From Capillidium heterosporum (Eukaryota > Entomophthoromycota > Entomophthoromycetes > Entomophthorales > Capillidiaceae): a DNA stretch of 64,000 nt. How positions within the stretch are numbered: position 1 is the stretch's first letter; every line of letters begins with the position of its first letter. The notes below the pieces were generated by a model. It was not told the origin of the DNA and made no database searches. It saw only the letters and a list, made by a program, of their open reading frames with translations. Made by a program: the position numbers and the translations under genes. Of this stretch, positions 48,022-61,252 are shown piece after piece. The stretch spans positions 992,001 through 1,056,000 of the forward strand of contig WBMQ01000008.1 of assembly GCA_016630905.1 (NCBI GenBank), in the 5' to 3' direction.

Positions 48022-48816
48022 ATTATTGTTACCTATCGTTCGATCTATGATGTAAAAGTATTGTTTTGATTTTGGGTGAATTTCTTTTTACATTGTTTTC
48101 ATTATAAGCTGATGCTATTGATCGATATTTACTTGAAACATGATAAACTTAATATACTATATATAATACTTTGTATTTTAAATTGATCTTTATTTGTGTG
48201 GTATTTTAAACTTTTCTCACTTTGATTCTGTAAAATTAGCTTACTCTCATGATTTGATTTTTAAATCCAGTGATACAACTTGATAAAATATTAGTAGTAT
48301 AATGATAAGTATCTATAGCAAGAGTCAACTATAACATTGTTATCCAAGTTACTTTGAAATTTCGTCTTTGTGGCTTCAATTTACTTCACCCTTTATATAT
48401 CAATATCTACATACTGGAATTTAAATTTCTCTTTAGCTACCCTTATATGCTTTCAAAGAAACATTCTATCACTTTTCTAATATACAGCTCAACCAACTTT
48501 TTTAGCTGCTATACTAGCGGAAGGTAGCCTCAATTCTCTAAACATATTGGATCCATTTATTAAAATATCAGCTCCACGAACTCCTCTCTGATCCCATTTA
48601 TCATATCCCTCAAATAACGGTATATCATTTGGGTCAGTCAATGTTAAACAAACCTAGAGCTAATGACTATAAAATAGCATGTAATAAACCAAAATTTATA
48701 AAAGCCATACACAGCATTAGGTTTAATAATAGATAATAGGGGATTATACTTGTTGATTATATACCGGATACAACGTACCACTATTAATATATATAGGAAA
48801 AGTCGCAATTATAGAA
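48022..48816. other. Intergenic with an orphan exon-like frame
   Basis: On the minus strand, 48653-48489 is an open frame of 54 codons (LTDPNDIPLFEGYDKWDQRG, then ELRLPSASIAAKKVG, stop) preceded by an acceptor-like TCTAG. Its composition is protein-like, but the only joinable start (48827) overlaps the end of the lipase gene. It may be a gene remnant. Confidence 0.35.
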
Positions 48817-50238
48817 TTAGAATTCATGGCTCAATATACAGTGTTCCAGCACCTTATACCCGCTCCAGTGCCTAAACCTCCTTCGTACAACTAGATTGGA
48901 ATGGGGTTGAAAGTCGAACCTGGTAATGACTTTACGCCACCGTATACTCTCGTTCAAAGTCTGGGCTACCTGTTTTAACCGGTAGTCACATTTGACATCG
49001 AATTCGAAATCCATATTGAACTTTGGCGTCAAGCCCTCGGCGATGTCGGTAGTAGTAGGCAATTTATCAAGTAGGATGGGGTCGTAACTGCTGAGAAGCT
49101 TGGGGTTGGAAAAGAACTCCAAGATGGTGTGCACCCAGTGCTTCTCCTTTCCTTCAGCTTCAAAGCTGGAGGTATACTTTGCCGGGTTAAGACTGCTGTC
49201 GCAAATGCTTGCGGATTTGTAACCGGTGGCGTCGTCGTTGTAGAGATTGGCATAAAGGGTGTGGGATTTGAATAGTATCAGGCTTTTCAAGTAGATCTGG
49301 TCAGGATCGGAGATTTCCATTAAGACTTTGGTTTGGAACTCCATATCCAAACCACTTTCTCCGAAAATTCCTAGTTGGAAGAGCTGGCGTACTAGAGATG
49401 GGGATTCAAAAGTTCCCAGGTGTGGTGAAGCTAAGGTGATGAAGTTTATGGGTTCGTATACGTTGAAGAATCGATTGTTGGTTAAGAATTGAAGGTGACC
49501 TACGGCGTACCGGTTATAAATTCCGCCTAGAGAGTGGCCTATGAAGCTAATCTTGTGCTTGGCGTTGTAGTTGGAGTTGCTGACGTTATCTCTGTGCCAG
49601 TTCAACTGGCTCAATATCTGATGGGTCAATCTTTTGCCACCGTTAACAATACCATCCAAAGTCTTGCCTTCGTTGGCTATTATCGGCAAGATTTTGATGT
49701 CGTAACCGCTATCTCCACCCTTCTCAGCTAGAAGATCTACGAGCAGCTCGCCGAGCGTCTTCAAATTCAAGCTAGTACTGATGATTCCTGGCGTCAGTAC
49801 TATAATGTGCATGGGGAGGTCTACACTCTTGAAGAATTTGTAGTCGTCGACAACCGGTACCAACTCGATGCCACTGCTGCCAAAGATCTTAAAGTTGATG
49901 CTGGAATCCAAGTTGAACATCAACTCCGATCCCAGCTCCAAGTACCAGGTGACTTTACTGTTGAGCTCCAGTTCGAATACCTGCTGGCACAGTATAGTAG
50001 GCTGATGGTAGGACAGAGGCTCCGGTCCCTGATTGCTCAAATTTATTTTGGATCCGTCCCACACCATGGCATATAGGATGTATGGGCCACCAAATAGTAG
50101 CAGGTTGCTGAAAAAGGAGTTGTCGTTTTTGATGCTCAGCTTCACTAGGTCCGAATCGAAGCTTTTAGGTACGCTTATCCTAAACTTTTGGTAGCAACCT
50201 AATCCTAAAGTCCCGCTCTTTACTAAATCCATGGTCAT
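48817..50238 (-). CDS. Putative lipase, DUF676 (ROG1-like)
   Basis: Serine hydrolase of the ROG1/DUF676 family, implicated in lipid turnover in yeast. Single exon, 473 aa. The N-terminal 140 residues are a beta-rich domain (FGGPYILYAMVWDGSK). The hydrolase domain starts HIIVLTPGI and has the nucleophile elbow KISFIGHSLGGIYNRYAVGH, then NFITLASPHLGT. The C-terminal block VVRRRFRHWSGYKVLEHCIL is typical for the family. Ser of GHSLGG is the predicted nucleophile. No signal peptide. The 5' side faces a 4.2-kb gene-poor region. Confidence 0.88.
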   Translation of the reverse strand: MTMDLVKSGTLGLGCYQKFRISVPKSFDSDLVKLSIKNDNSFFSNLLLFGGPYILYAMVWDGSKINLSNQGPEPLSYHQPTILCQQVFELELNSKVTWYLELGSELMFNLDSSINFKIFGSSGIELVPVVDDYKFFKSVDLPMHIIVLTPGIISTSLNLKTLGELLVDLLAEKGGDSGYDIKILPIIANEGKTLDGIVNGGKRLTHQILSQLNWHRDNVSNSNYNAKHKISFIGHSLGGIYNRYAVGHLQFLTNNRFFNVYEPINFITLASPHLGTFESPSLVRQLFQLGIFGESGLDMEFQTKVLMEISDPDQIYLKSLILFKSHTLYANLYNDDATGYKSASICDSSLNPAKYTSSFEAEGKEKHWVHTILEFFSNPKLLSSYDPILLDKLPTTTDIAEGLTPKFNMDFEFDVKCDYRLKQVAQTLNESIRWRKVITRFDFQPHSNLVVRRRFRHWSGYKVLEHCILSHEF

Positions 50239-53200
50239 CGTCTAAAAAACCCGTTGAAGGTATGGTATCGTAAATATTGTTGTTGATTTGGGGAGTCTGT
50301 GTCTCAATCAACTTTTGAAAATGAAGGAACACATCTGAACTTGAAGTCTAGCTGTATTCTTTTATACTATAATAAATTGATAAATAACGAGAACTGTGAT
50401 ATTGCTTTTATTAGGCACTTTCTCTTCCAGCCCAATATCTAGAACAATTTAATCTCATCATACTTTTGAAAATGTTTATATTTCGGAAAGTTGTATAATA
50501 TATTTGGCTTGCTGGAATCAAACTTTAGCTTTTTAGAGCAATCTCATGGTAGTAATGTTTTCATCAGGCTATCCCTACTTTTGTTTATAATATATTTTTG
50601 GTCCTGTAATAGAACAAATTTGTCTGAGTATAACTTAGATTGGCTTGAAAGCTTTTCAACTTTGATCAAAGGAAATTAAAGATTTGGATTCTTTCCTATT
50701 CCATTCAAGGTGCCCGTAACTTAAAGCATTTCAAAGCCTATGGTAGACAAGTTCTACCTTGAAATTACTGGGAATGTGATAGTTATACCGCCTATACAGA
50801 GCTAACTCTTTGTATAAGTATGTCATTAAATACATACTACCTTTATGAAGCAGCAGCACTTTCCCAGACCCATTCAACTATTTACCAGTTTTGCTGAATG
50901 GGTAAACACAAACAACATGTAAATCCACGTTTAGTAATTTAAAACCAACACATCCAAACAAACATAGATGTATTCCTTGTTTTCTACTATTTCTCAGTCA
51001 TCAGGTATCTATCTGAAACCTTATATAATTTAAGCTATGAGCGCAATAAAAATACTCTACTGCTTATAGGAAAACATACAGTTGAGGCAAAAGTTTAGTA
51101 AAAAGAAAACAAGATTTTGTCTATATATATAGCTACAATTACAAATATGTATGTATATATGTAAGATCTCCTTCAAAGTGCTGTTGCTAAACTAATCATA
51201 TTTCGATATATCCAAACAAATCGTACACGCTAAAGTTAACGAATTGAAATTTGTAATAACTATACATGGACTGCAATAGCCGCCATATATATTTACTCGT
51301 CGGTATAAAAATAAGATGTACAATTTGGTCTATCCTATATTGAATCCACTTTCATGTACAAGTTATTTGAAAAAATAATAGTATTATTGCCATTTTTGGA
51401 ATCTTATCAAAGCATCATTACCGCTTTCCTTGAACTCAGAGCACATGGTCTTGGGAATATGATAATCTTTTTTAGGCAATGTATTGGTTTTGCAAGTATC
51501 TTGACTACTAACATCAAAGTATCTAAAGCTACTCACAGCAATATAGGCCTCCTATGCTAAAATGTTTAAATAGAAATATTGTTGGCGGGTATTCTATATT
51601 TAATTTTAGTATACTATCGCTGATCCAGATCCTGTAGTATTCTTTCAAATCCTCTTTCGTTATTCAATAGTTTACAGGAAAGAGTGGATCAGCTATACAG
51701 TTTCGATAGATTAATTTTTATACAGCCTATTCATATACACGTACTAGTTTTTGACGGGAACCTATTTCAAATTTCAAAGTGGATTCCTGGTTTAATACCA
51801 ATGGTATAGATTAGTTAGAAACATATTCTTCAAAATAACGTGTCTGCTTTTATGCTATGGATTGGAATCCCAAAATATATTCACCTGAATCCACCAAATT
51901 AATATATCGACTTTCAGCATATAAATGTGGGTTTTTAGATATTCATACCTAATTCTATGTTCTATCTTAAATATGTGTTTAAATCGGCACTAGAGTTTTA
52001 CCATCCGTGGAGCTGTTGATAGATGTAAATATATCATGCTGGTATTTGTCCGCATCTATGGAAGACGATATCTCCTAAAGTCCAAATGGGTAAATAACAT
52101 GTATATATCATATAGCCATTTTAAATGGATGAAAGTCGGAACAGCAGTGTATTGCTCCAGTGAGATATTTCAAATGAAACCTTATCTACTTATCAGTATC
52201 AAAGTAGCAAGGTCTTTAAAAGTCAATGCTCTTTGCTATAGCGCTATGTGTTAAAATATCAAAATATAACATCGTATTGAATATAATACTTTTAATAGTG
52301 TTGATTTATAACTATATGTATCTATTTCTGACCCCTACCCTCACAATTTAAATTTTATGCTTATAGAATTCTATTGAAATTATTCTACATAGTTATATTT
52401 TGTTTTGGGTATGGATTACAACATTAAGAGATAAAAAATATATCTAGATACATTTAAATTCTTTGTAATATGTCAACTTTAACACTAAGAAATATACTAT
52501 ATTTGCCCAACTTATCGATGTGCTGTTGATTTCGTATTTGCATAAAACCTTATAATGAGAAGCGAGTCGATAGCTCCTTAAAGGAACAAAAGAAGTGGAA
52601 GGTAGGAAGAAGGAAATAGTGGAGATATAAAGATTCAATATAAATTAAATTGCAAAGTTTGTAGAGTATATGGTATTCAATTTGAAAAGAGTGATCGTTA
52701 CCTATCCAGTATGTTATGAATTAAACTAAATAATCAAAAATATAAATAAAACCGACCAACTTAGATAGTAGTTTATTAGATATTGGCTAGAAATCTATCC
52801 ACAATCTTTAGAAATGAATCAACTCAAAGATATCCTAAACACATTTATCTTTGACAATTCAATTAAAACTAAACGGCATGAAGCTTAATAGCACATTATA
52901 AGTAAGATAGTTCAATTCCACGACTTTAATTAAGAATAAAAAGGTAAATAAACGATATTAGCAAAAGAGGAAAGCTCTTGGCTATACAACTGGCTGATGC
53001 TAAAAGCATTGGCAACTAAGTAGAATTCTAGATTACCTCATAAATGCTAGTCTCATTTAATATAGTTGAATAACTGCATTCTTCCTATAATTTTTTTAAT
53101 TTATGGTATGCTTGACGAGCTACAAAAATATCGACAAAAAATTAGTTACTCTGAAAAATGAACAAATGTTAATCTTTTGCTACCTGTATATTCATTTTCT

Positions 53201-54449
53201 TTTATAAAAAGCACTACTTGTACTTTTTTTGTTGTCGATTTCTTACTTCAGGTTGGCTATGCGAGTGATTGTTTTTACCAACCGCTTGAAATTGTGCTTA
53301 GATGAAAGCTGGCACCTATTACTCCCTACTGTATAAATTAAAGATAGGTTGAAAGTTCATCAATGGTCCAATGAGACAGTAGAGTTCAGTATCTCAAGAA
53401 TTCATTTGTATTGATTTATACATTCACATTTATACTGATAAAAACTTGGCTTTGAAATTGAATCATCTTGGTAAGCTGGAATCAAACAATTCCATTAGTT
53501 TTTTCATTGACTATCCTTTGTTTTTGCTGTTAGAGAAATTAAGTAGTTTATTACGTATAACAGTTTATAACTTAACTTAATTGGACAGTTTTAACGCTGC
53601 TGAGAAGATAAGATAGCTGTCTCTGCAACGTAGTCAATTTTACTAGCTTGCTGAAGTGTACAGTGGGTCGTTCCAGTGAAGCAAGACCTCTACATTTATT
53701 AACTACCCACACTCTAACCAAAATTAAAAGTTGTGTTTAGATGCTGCTGATTTAGGAGACTATAGCGAAGGATTATTCATCTGAAAGATTTGTTGACAGA
53801 TATATCCTTATCAAAATAAGCAAGAAGCAATCCTTAATCTCTCGACACTTTAAAAACTTGGCATCAGTATATGTAGATTGACAGGGTAGGACCAGTGATA
53901 AAGCAAGTTATATACAGTAGATCGTGGATAGAAGTACAGAGGACATCAAAATCAAAATTATGTATTAGTAGGTAGGCGAACGAGTATATATTTGTGGTTT
54001 TGGATAAAGATTTATTTGTACAACGCTGACTAGATACCACACGAACTAAACAAAGTGCTATTTATAAAATATATATTGCTAGTAACCGATATGTATATAT
54101 AAAGTTTATAGTGCCATATATATGGTAATACAATCCAGTAACTAATATAAACCATACTAAAAATCATGGCATAGTAGATGGGATAGATGTACTCCATTAA
54201 TAGGTATATATATTCGATAAAAATCAGTTTACTCAGCTTTAATTCCAATAAAATATAAACATAACTGTACCAAAAATTGAAAATATAACCCTACTTGGGC
54301 TAAAAACAATAAAGTAAACCTTAGTGGGGGTTACAAAGTCGGTTTTATTAAGGACTAAGACCCCCAAAATAAAAAGTGTTCGAGTTACAAGATGAGTGCT
54401 TGGATACCTCTAAAAATGGGAACGAAACTGAAAACTCTAAGATCGAAAA
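50239..54449. other. 4.2-kb gene-poor region
   Basis: Contains the lipase promoter side and the QCR2 3' side. Only short random frames are present (for example 52036-52254). A hairpin at 50868-50903 is listed separately. No RNA gene or repeat array was recognised. Confidence 0.5.
50868..50903. repeat. Short hairpin sharing a word with 24781-24852
   Basis: Arms ACCCATTCA (50868-50876) and TGAATGGGT (50895-50903) are perfect 9-bp inverses. The right side includes CCAGTTTTGCTGAA, the exact reverse complement of the 14-mer at 24787-24800. Confidence 0.4.
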
Positions 54450-55914
54450 TTAAAGTTTGAGTTGATCTCCATAGGGCATGGAGGCAAGTTGTCCCTGTAG
54501 GGCGATGGAAGCTTTACCGTTCTGGAAGCCCTTCAAGATCTAAAAAATATAAATTAATGAAAGTCGAAATAAAAAATAGTACCTCAGCAACATCCTTCTC
54601 GGTAACCTTTTCAAGCTGGGAGACACGGTCCTTTGATGCTATCGACTTACCGGTGGTGGAAACCTAAACAAATTTAGTAAATAGAAGAGATATGAATTTA
54701 CGTGGGAGCTGAGGACCAGGTTGTTGTTCAACTGAGTTTCAGCGTTGGTAAAGACCTCCAACTTGGCCTGGGCAATACCACGCTTGACATCCTCGGCGCT
54801 GACCTTGGAGCTAAGCTCGCGGAGCTTGGCTAAAGTAGCCTCGGTGGCCTCTTTGATGCTATCGGCAGGGCTGGTGACGTAGACACCGAACAAACCAGCA
54901 TCCGAATAGCTGAAATTGAAGCTGGAGATCGAGGCAGAGAAGCTCAAACTGGAAGCAACCTTGGCCAAGGGGGAGGCACCGCTACCCCACTTGACGTGGG
55001 TCTCACCACCGAGGATGTGACGCAAAACGGTGAAGACGGCTTCCTTATCAGAACCTAAGCTGGCACCTTCGAAACCTAAGGCCAAGTGACCGAAAGCATC
55101 ACCGGACTCGACACGAGATTCACCACCATAGTACTTGGAGGCGGAAGAAGACAGGGTGGAGGTAGTCGAGTTGTTCTCAAAGTACTCACCGACTTGCCTA
55201 GATAAGAACTCGTGGTCGACGTTGGTACCGACGAAGGTCAAACGAGCTGGGGCCAAAGCCTGCTTGGCAAAGGTACGTAAGTCTTCACCATCAATCTTAG
55301 CATAAGGAGAAGCCAAGGTTGAGTTGGCTAAACCTTCACGGAAAGCAACGCGGTGCAACGAATCGATAACCTTGACTTGGCTGGAGGCTGAAACAGTTTC
55401 GAAGGCGACAGTTGGGGCGATGTCGTTTACTTCGTAATCGTTAAATTTGGTAAGCTGGGCCACATCCGAAAGGGCTTCGATGAAGTAAGGACTGAAAATT
55501 TAGAAGTATACATGGAATAAAGCTTACGCATCGTCTTTGAAGAACTGGGCGGTGTAAATAACGTTTTCACGGGTTGATTGGGCGTAGAGAGAAGCACCTT
55601 GAAGTTCAGCTTCACGGATGACACGGAAACCGGTGCGCTTGGAGGTGTTCTTCAAAAATTAGTTTTAATTTATAATGTAAACGTACCTTGAAGGCAAAGT
55701 TCTTGAGGAAGTGACTCAGACCCAATTTGGATTCGTAACGGGATCCAGCTTTGGCAACCAGGGAGAGGGTGGCCAATGGGCTTTCGGAAGCTTCAGTTGC
55801 TACTTTGATACCACCTTCCAAGTTGGTGATGCTAATGCCACTCGAGGCGTGGGAGGAGTAGTTGGCTACCTTGATAGCTCTGATGGACTGAGTTGATTTG
55901 ATATAACGGGACAT
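54450..55914 (-). CDS. QCR2: Ubiquinol-cytochrome c reductase core protein 2 (QCR2)
   Basis: Core subunit of mitochondrial complex III, related to processing-peptidase subunits but non-catalytic. Five exons (55914-55687, 55649-55528, 55491-54702, 54663-54583, 54539-54450), 436 aa. It begins MSRYIKSTQSIRAIKVANYS, a mitochondrial presequence. Family blocks include LSLVAKAGSRYESKLGLSHF, GFRVIREAELQGASL, HRVAFREGLANSTLASPY, LGFEGASLGSDKEAVFTVLR, then HILGGETHVKWGSG. The end is the expected GKASIALQGQLASMPYGDQL. The zinc-binding HxxEH of active processing peptidases is absent, as normal for core 2. All phases agree. Confidence 0.93.
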
Positions 55915-57330
55915 TTGACTTAGGTTGAACGTCTACTTTTGGTCTAAAATTTTCTCAAAGTTTTGAGTTGTTGTGTTTGTCTTTCGATTCAATCTTGATA
56001 ATCTATAAAAAATTTACCGGAATCTACTCCTTTTTAATCCAATCGTTTGTAAGTATTGTTGGATACGACAAACCCTATTGGAAACTTTCAACAGTTTGAG
56101 CGAGATTTCAAGCTTATCAGAACTTGAGATGAATTCCGTCCCTAAATTTCACGAAGCTTGTAGAATTTACATCTACCAACACTGAAATATATCTAAAGGT
56201 CAAAGTAGCAAAATATAGCTATGTATTATAGGCCATTAAACAACAATGTGGTGTAATAGATACTATGGTAATTACTGCGTTTAATTATAAAGCATCCTAC
56301 TCTTTGCTACATTACATCATGCTAATACATAAATTATAGGCAGCTTATAGACCTTTGTTTACTTTTGCCAATACATGTATAATAATAATGAAGTTTGCAC
56401 TTAAGATAAATAGCTATTTTCAAAATTAGGATAAATTAAGCATTGGTAAAATATTTGAAATAATGAAAAGCTTTTAGTATATTGGTTATCAAAGTATAAT
56501 GACCTTTCTAAATGCCAAATACAACGCCAGTTTATTTTTACTTGATTATGGTATTTATACATTAATATATTTTTACAATCTGGCACTACCAGATGTCGTG
56601 ACACATTTTTACAGCTATAAACTGTAATTATTTTGCTTATAGCCCAGTCGGAGAAGAGATATGTCAAGGTATATGATAAGTTAAAGGTTCTGGGTTTTGA
56701 TGTGAACAGATTAAAGTGATTAAAGCTGATATCTATCGAAACATCCTGGAACTGTTTTAAAAACTATCTTAGTCAGTGAACATAGGTTGAGTCAACTATG
56801 GTATATTTCAAATTATAAATAAAAGTATAGTTGTCGAGTTGACTATATATGCCTCACGATGTAAAGCAGTTGAAAGTTTGCTTGATATAAATTCTGCTTT
56901 TACAGAGTAATTCGACACAAGATTTACATTTTCAATTAAAGGAGGTTGTATACCAGCATACTAGATCCTCTACTCCTTACACTGCATTCCCAATTTCAGC
57001 TCCATAACTTCTACGCTAAAGCCACAAGCTATTTGATTTTAGTGTGGAATCCTTTACTACCAAGGATTACCCATCACCACCTCGACTTTTGGAACCTCAT
57101 GAACTATGACGTCTGCAACTTTTGCCTTACTAATTTGAATCCAAATTAAAAAGTTGGTTTGAAATCAAGCTAGGCTTTCAATCTTTACAGCTTATATAGA
57201 ACTCCAACTACATTTTGACACTAAAGGCAAATTTATAGTATTATACGACTTTTATTTATTTACTAGCTTACAATCAACTACTCTATTTCTATTACATACA
57301 ACCTCTTTTCTACAATCAAAGAACATTAAA
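55915..57330. other. Intergenic, divergent promoters of QCR2 and the SPRY gene
   Basis: 1.4 kb without a supported gene; frames near 56401-56667 and 56946-57149 look random. Confidence 0.5.
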
Positions 57331-58123
57331 ATGTTAGAAGCAACCACCAAACTACCAGCTTTAGAGGAATTTGACTTAGATTACACGTTCCCAGTCACCT
57401 TCAACATAAGCGATAGAGTAATGAACCAGGGATACAACCAGCTACTCTTCCTGGAACCTTGTACAATTCAGTCAAACCGTAACCTCAAACCAACTAGCCA
57501 ACAACTTAATCAATACTACTACGAAATCAAAGTTTTGGATTTAGTAGATAGGACAAAGTTTTACATTGGGTTAACCTACCGAAGTGATAAATTAGACCTC
57601 ATCCCTGGTAAATTTTTTTAAATACTATCTAAACTTACATCTCAAAGGCCATCTCGATACGGACGTAGCTTTAGAAGTACGTGAAGGAAAAATTACCAAC
57701 GATGGAGAAGTACTCAACTGGTGTGATTTTCTACGTTTACGACCGGGGGATGTAGTTGGCTGTTTATTAACCGTTCAAAAGGAATTAGATACAACCGACT
57801 GTAGAGTTACTTTTGTGCGTAATGGCATGAAGATTATCAACTACAAGTTAGGTAGCCCATCCTCCCAAATCGACCCGTTAACTTTAGTTCCAACAATCCA
57901 TGCTACTGGAGTATGTCAAATCGAGTACAATTTTGGCAGTAAACCATTTTTGTATAGATTTGCCAATGAGTCCAACATTGGTCTAGCAAAGGTAAATAAG
58001 ATGTTGGAGAAACCACCCTCCTACCAGTTTGAAGTTGACATGGATCCTATGGTTTCAAGTTCCAATGACCTAAACTGCCCAAGTTACTCAGAGATTGTGG
58101 ACAATAAAGCTGGAATGGAGTAA
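57331..58123 (+). CDS. SPRY-domain protein with PPSY motif
   Basis: Two exons (57331-57607, 57648-58123), 250 aa. The SPRY/B30.2 fold is seen as YYYEIKVLDLVDRTKFYIGL, then LRPGDVVGCLLTVQKE, VTFVRNGMKI and GVCQIEYNFGSKPFLY. A PPSY motif follows (EKPPSYQFEVDMD). SPRY plus PPxY is the arrangement of yeast Ssh4/Ear1, which recruit the Rsp5 ubiquitin ligase to membrane proteins. However, this protein shows no transmembrane segment, so it would be a soluble variant. No frame defects. Confidence 0.8.
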
Positions 58124-58429
58124 CTGGAAGATATGTTTTGTATGTTGCATTCAATAATAAGGTTTAATTGGTAAATATTTGACAAAATAACTATTTTTAC
58201 AGTATAATGGCTGGAAACATGCAATTTGAACTTTTATCTCACTATACTGATGAGTTGCAAGATATACAAGAAAATAACAACTCAATAACTTTAAATAATA
58301 CTTATATTATACCAGTACTTAATAATAAGTAAATATTTAATATTTGCAATAAATATAAAATAGTTTAAATACCCTAAATAGTTGAATGAATGGGTGTGAA
58401 ATGCAATAAACTTTAAAGTAATAGAGGAA
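58124..58429. other. Short intergenic between convergent genes
   Basis: About 300 bp, nothing seen. Confidence 0.5.
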
Positions 58430-60270
58430 CTACTCAGTACCTTTACTTTTCCTTTTGAAGCGAAACTGGTCAGTATATCCCAATATAAACTTAACGATTG
58501 GCCACCTCTCCTTATGGGCGTGGAGCATACCTAACATCCGCTGATTAATATCAATCAATTTGTCTATTACATCCATCCTCCCTTCAAATTCGACCAACAT
58601 TTTGATGGTTTGGTTGATGAAGAACAGCAATATAAGTAGTCGGATCCATTTGTAGTATACGCCAGTGTTGAAGAAATGATCCTGGTGGGTTGTTATGGTT
58701 CGAACCATCAAAAACATGGAGGATAGGAATTTGACTTCGCTAGGTAGCTCGTAGAACTCTTTAGAGTTAGCTCCTTGTTGAAGTCGTAGCCAACAATCAA
58801 ATCTACTTTAAATGGGACGTGCATGAGGGGTCGACATAGGTCCATGATCAACCCAAGGTAGGACGAAAACACGTGGACAAGAGCCGGGTCCTTGGGTACC
58901 TCCATAACATTTGAGTTCAAAGGCATGGGGCCACTGATGAAGTAGGTATATCTCAGTTCTAGGTGCAAACCCTTCTCTAAGGTTAGGATCTCCTGCCTAA
59001 ATCTTTTGAATGCTAGATTTTTGGAAGATGGCACGACTGAAAAATGTGCAGCCTTAAATTGAGCTTGTAGAATAGCTAGTCGTTTTACAATGTAGATCAT
59101 AAAGATCATGAACTTTAGAAAGTATATAGGCTTGTTATGGCTGATCACTAGACCGGGTTCCGACTTTAATATTTTGGGTAGTTCGATGTCAATTTCGGTA
59201 CAGAACTGGGGTTCATCCAAATTAGAACAGTCGGAGATCACTAAACAGAATCCTCCAGTGGGAGAGGAAAGGGCAATGTCGTTGGTACTGAGGACATGAT
59301 AGATTCTACTTGAAAGTTCTTTGTAGACAAAGTTACATTTTTTCGACCTTAAGTGTATGCCGAATAGGTAGGCGAGTCGAACAGCTTGGAAGTGATAAAA
59401 ACGTTGCGACTGGATTAGGGGATGGTCAATATCTTGTCCATTAAGAAAGGAAAGTAATACGTTGGTGAAAAGTAGTGCTACACTGGGCTTATTGTAGCAT
59501 CTCCTGTATTTGACAGCGACTCTATGGACAAACTCTTCTTTGATAGCTGTGACGAGGGCAATCGATTCAAAGTTACTGGAAGCGAAAAGACATATCGCAT
59601 CTAAAAGTAACTGAGTAGAAATGTCGTTGGGGTAATTATGCAGTATATGATTTAAATAAGCTTTAGGGACGATAGGGTAATAGGATCCGATGTTAAAGTA
59701 GAATAAGTTTACCAGGTGGTTGATCAACGCTTCCGTCACGTGGATCCCTTTTGATCTTTTCACATGTAAACCTCTTTCTGTAAGTATCTTCGGCAGGCCA
59801 AATACGCTCGTGAATACTAGGGCGGTGGAATTGAACTCGTAGACTTTGCCGGTACCTTCCACCCAAAGGTTCGAGCTCTGGTTGAAAAAGAAAACTAACT
59901 TTCGAGAAGTAGTATCTGAATCTATGTTGAACACTACTGGAACTAAGCTTTTATTGTTGGGAAGTATAGGTTGTAGCTGTTTTTTTGGTGAAAATTGAAT
60001 CGGGCAAGACGATTTGGCTCGCATACAGTCTTTAAAGGGGACGTTGGGTTGAGGATATACGCATTTCAAACCTTTCCTAGCACAGTAGCTACAGTCTGGC
60101 TTCACCTTGTCACAAAACTTCTTACGTTGTCTACAACTGATGCAGGGGAGTTTGTCAGTATCGAAGGATATAAACGTACATTCCATTTCGTAGGCCGTAC
60201 ATCGCTTACATCTGGCACCTAGGTAGCTGCACTTTACCCTAGCTCGTTTACAAGCGTCACAGGCCCCCAT
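58430..60270 (-). pseudogene. Double Zn2Cys6 transcription factor, frameshifted (copy 4)
   Basis: The most divergent of the four paralogues. It starts MGACDACKRARVKC with both zinc clusters complete (second: CISCRQRKKFC, CSYC). The middle region and the signature GPMPLNSNVMEVPKDPALV are in frame. Near 58760 the frame is lost after FNKELTL; the alternative frame then continues EFYELPSEVKFLSSMFLMVR and the conserved tail. The shift is equivalent to one missing base, unlike the extra bases in copies 2 and 3. The last 10-15 residues (FRFKRKSKGTE) are specific to this copy. It may still produce a truncated protein with the DNA-binding clusters and most of the middle region. Confidence 0.65.
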
Positions 60271-61252
60271 GTTGGCTACCTCCTAATAAGTTTGTTGAAG
60301 TCCTAACTTTACAAAGGTTGGCACCACTTTGATGTAGTTTGTTGATTTGAAATTGAAAAGTTGAAGCTTCATACTTCTCCATAAGCTTGGTTTGAGATTT
60401 ATAACATTGAAATTAGGTAGATTTCGGTTTAAATTTGAATAGACAAAGTGCAAACTTTTATAGATGAAAGCAGAAAATTTTTCTCATTTGGTTCATCCAT
60501 TGAAGACAAGGTACCATTTCTTTACACTACCTGATGACAGAATATCGAGTTTGATCAATATAGTATCTAAAAGGTTTGGTAAACAGTCAGTTCCACATAA
60601 GACATAGGTATAAGTATGGATAGGCTTTAAAGTATGTTACATTTCAGCTTAAAAGCTTTAGAAAGACTGGCTTTGATTCAGAATTGTATATAGTATATAG
60701 AAGCAGAATACTTCAAAGATAAGCTAAATCCATCTTAACTAAACCGATACTCTAAAACAGTGAAACTCCTATCAAATGGAATACACAAGTACAACAGCTA
60801 CAAGGTGTACATAATTTCCTTCTTGATATCCAGCTCCACATATCGAATAAAATTTCGATATCTCAAAATCAAGTTTACAAAACATCGTTTTAATGAGTAG
60901 ATCCAGCCTAAGCGGTCTGGATCTAGGTAGTTGAAAAGGAATTCTTAAAGCTTGCTCTAAATGGTCTAGGTAGAAGCTTTAAACAGCTCCGCGCCAAAGT
61001 TTAAACATAATAAACTGATCATCAGATCTATTCTAGATATAAGCTCTGCCATTAATAAGACCGCTAAGTTGTAAAATATGGAATGATGGGGAATAGGCAG
61101 TAGTAGCCTACATATATTTAATCCATCTTTTAAACTTTACGAACCACCGAACTCCGTCTAAGCGGAAGGAAATTAGGATAAATTGGAGTCAAAGAAGGTA
61201 TAAAAGGGTGACTGATGAAGCTAAACTCAGGTATAAACAAGCTTTAAATTCA
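60271..61252. other. Intergenic
   Basis: A perfect 8-bp hairpin (AGATCCAG / CTGGATCT) lies near 60899-60924. Otherwise nothing, apart from the TATA box of the next gene. Confidence 0.5.
61199..61206 (+). promoter_or_regulatory. TATA box of the small secreted chitin-binding-like gene
   Basis: TATAAAAG is 47-54 bases upstream of the ATG at 61253, a strong match and suitable distance. Confidence 0.6.

Noticed and set aside
48817-48827. ATG at 48827 as start of a separate minus-strand gene
   Set aside because: It lies inside the conserved lipase C-terminus; the short first exon would be an overlap artefact.
52036-52254. 72-codon frame in the 50-54 kb gap
   Set aside because: Isolated, AT-driven composition, no motif or flanking exons.
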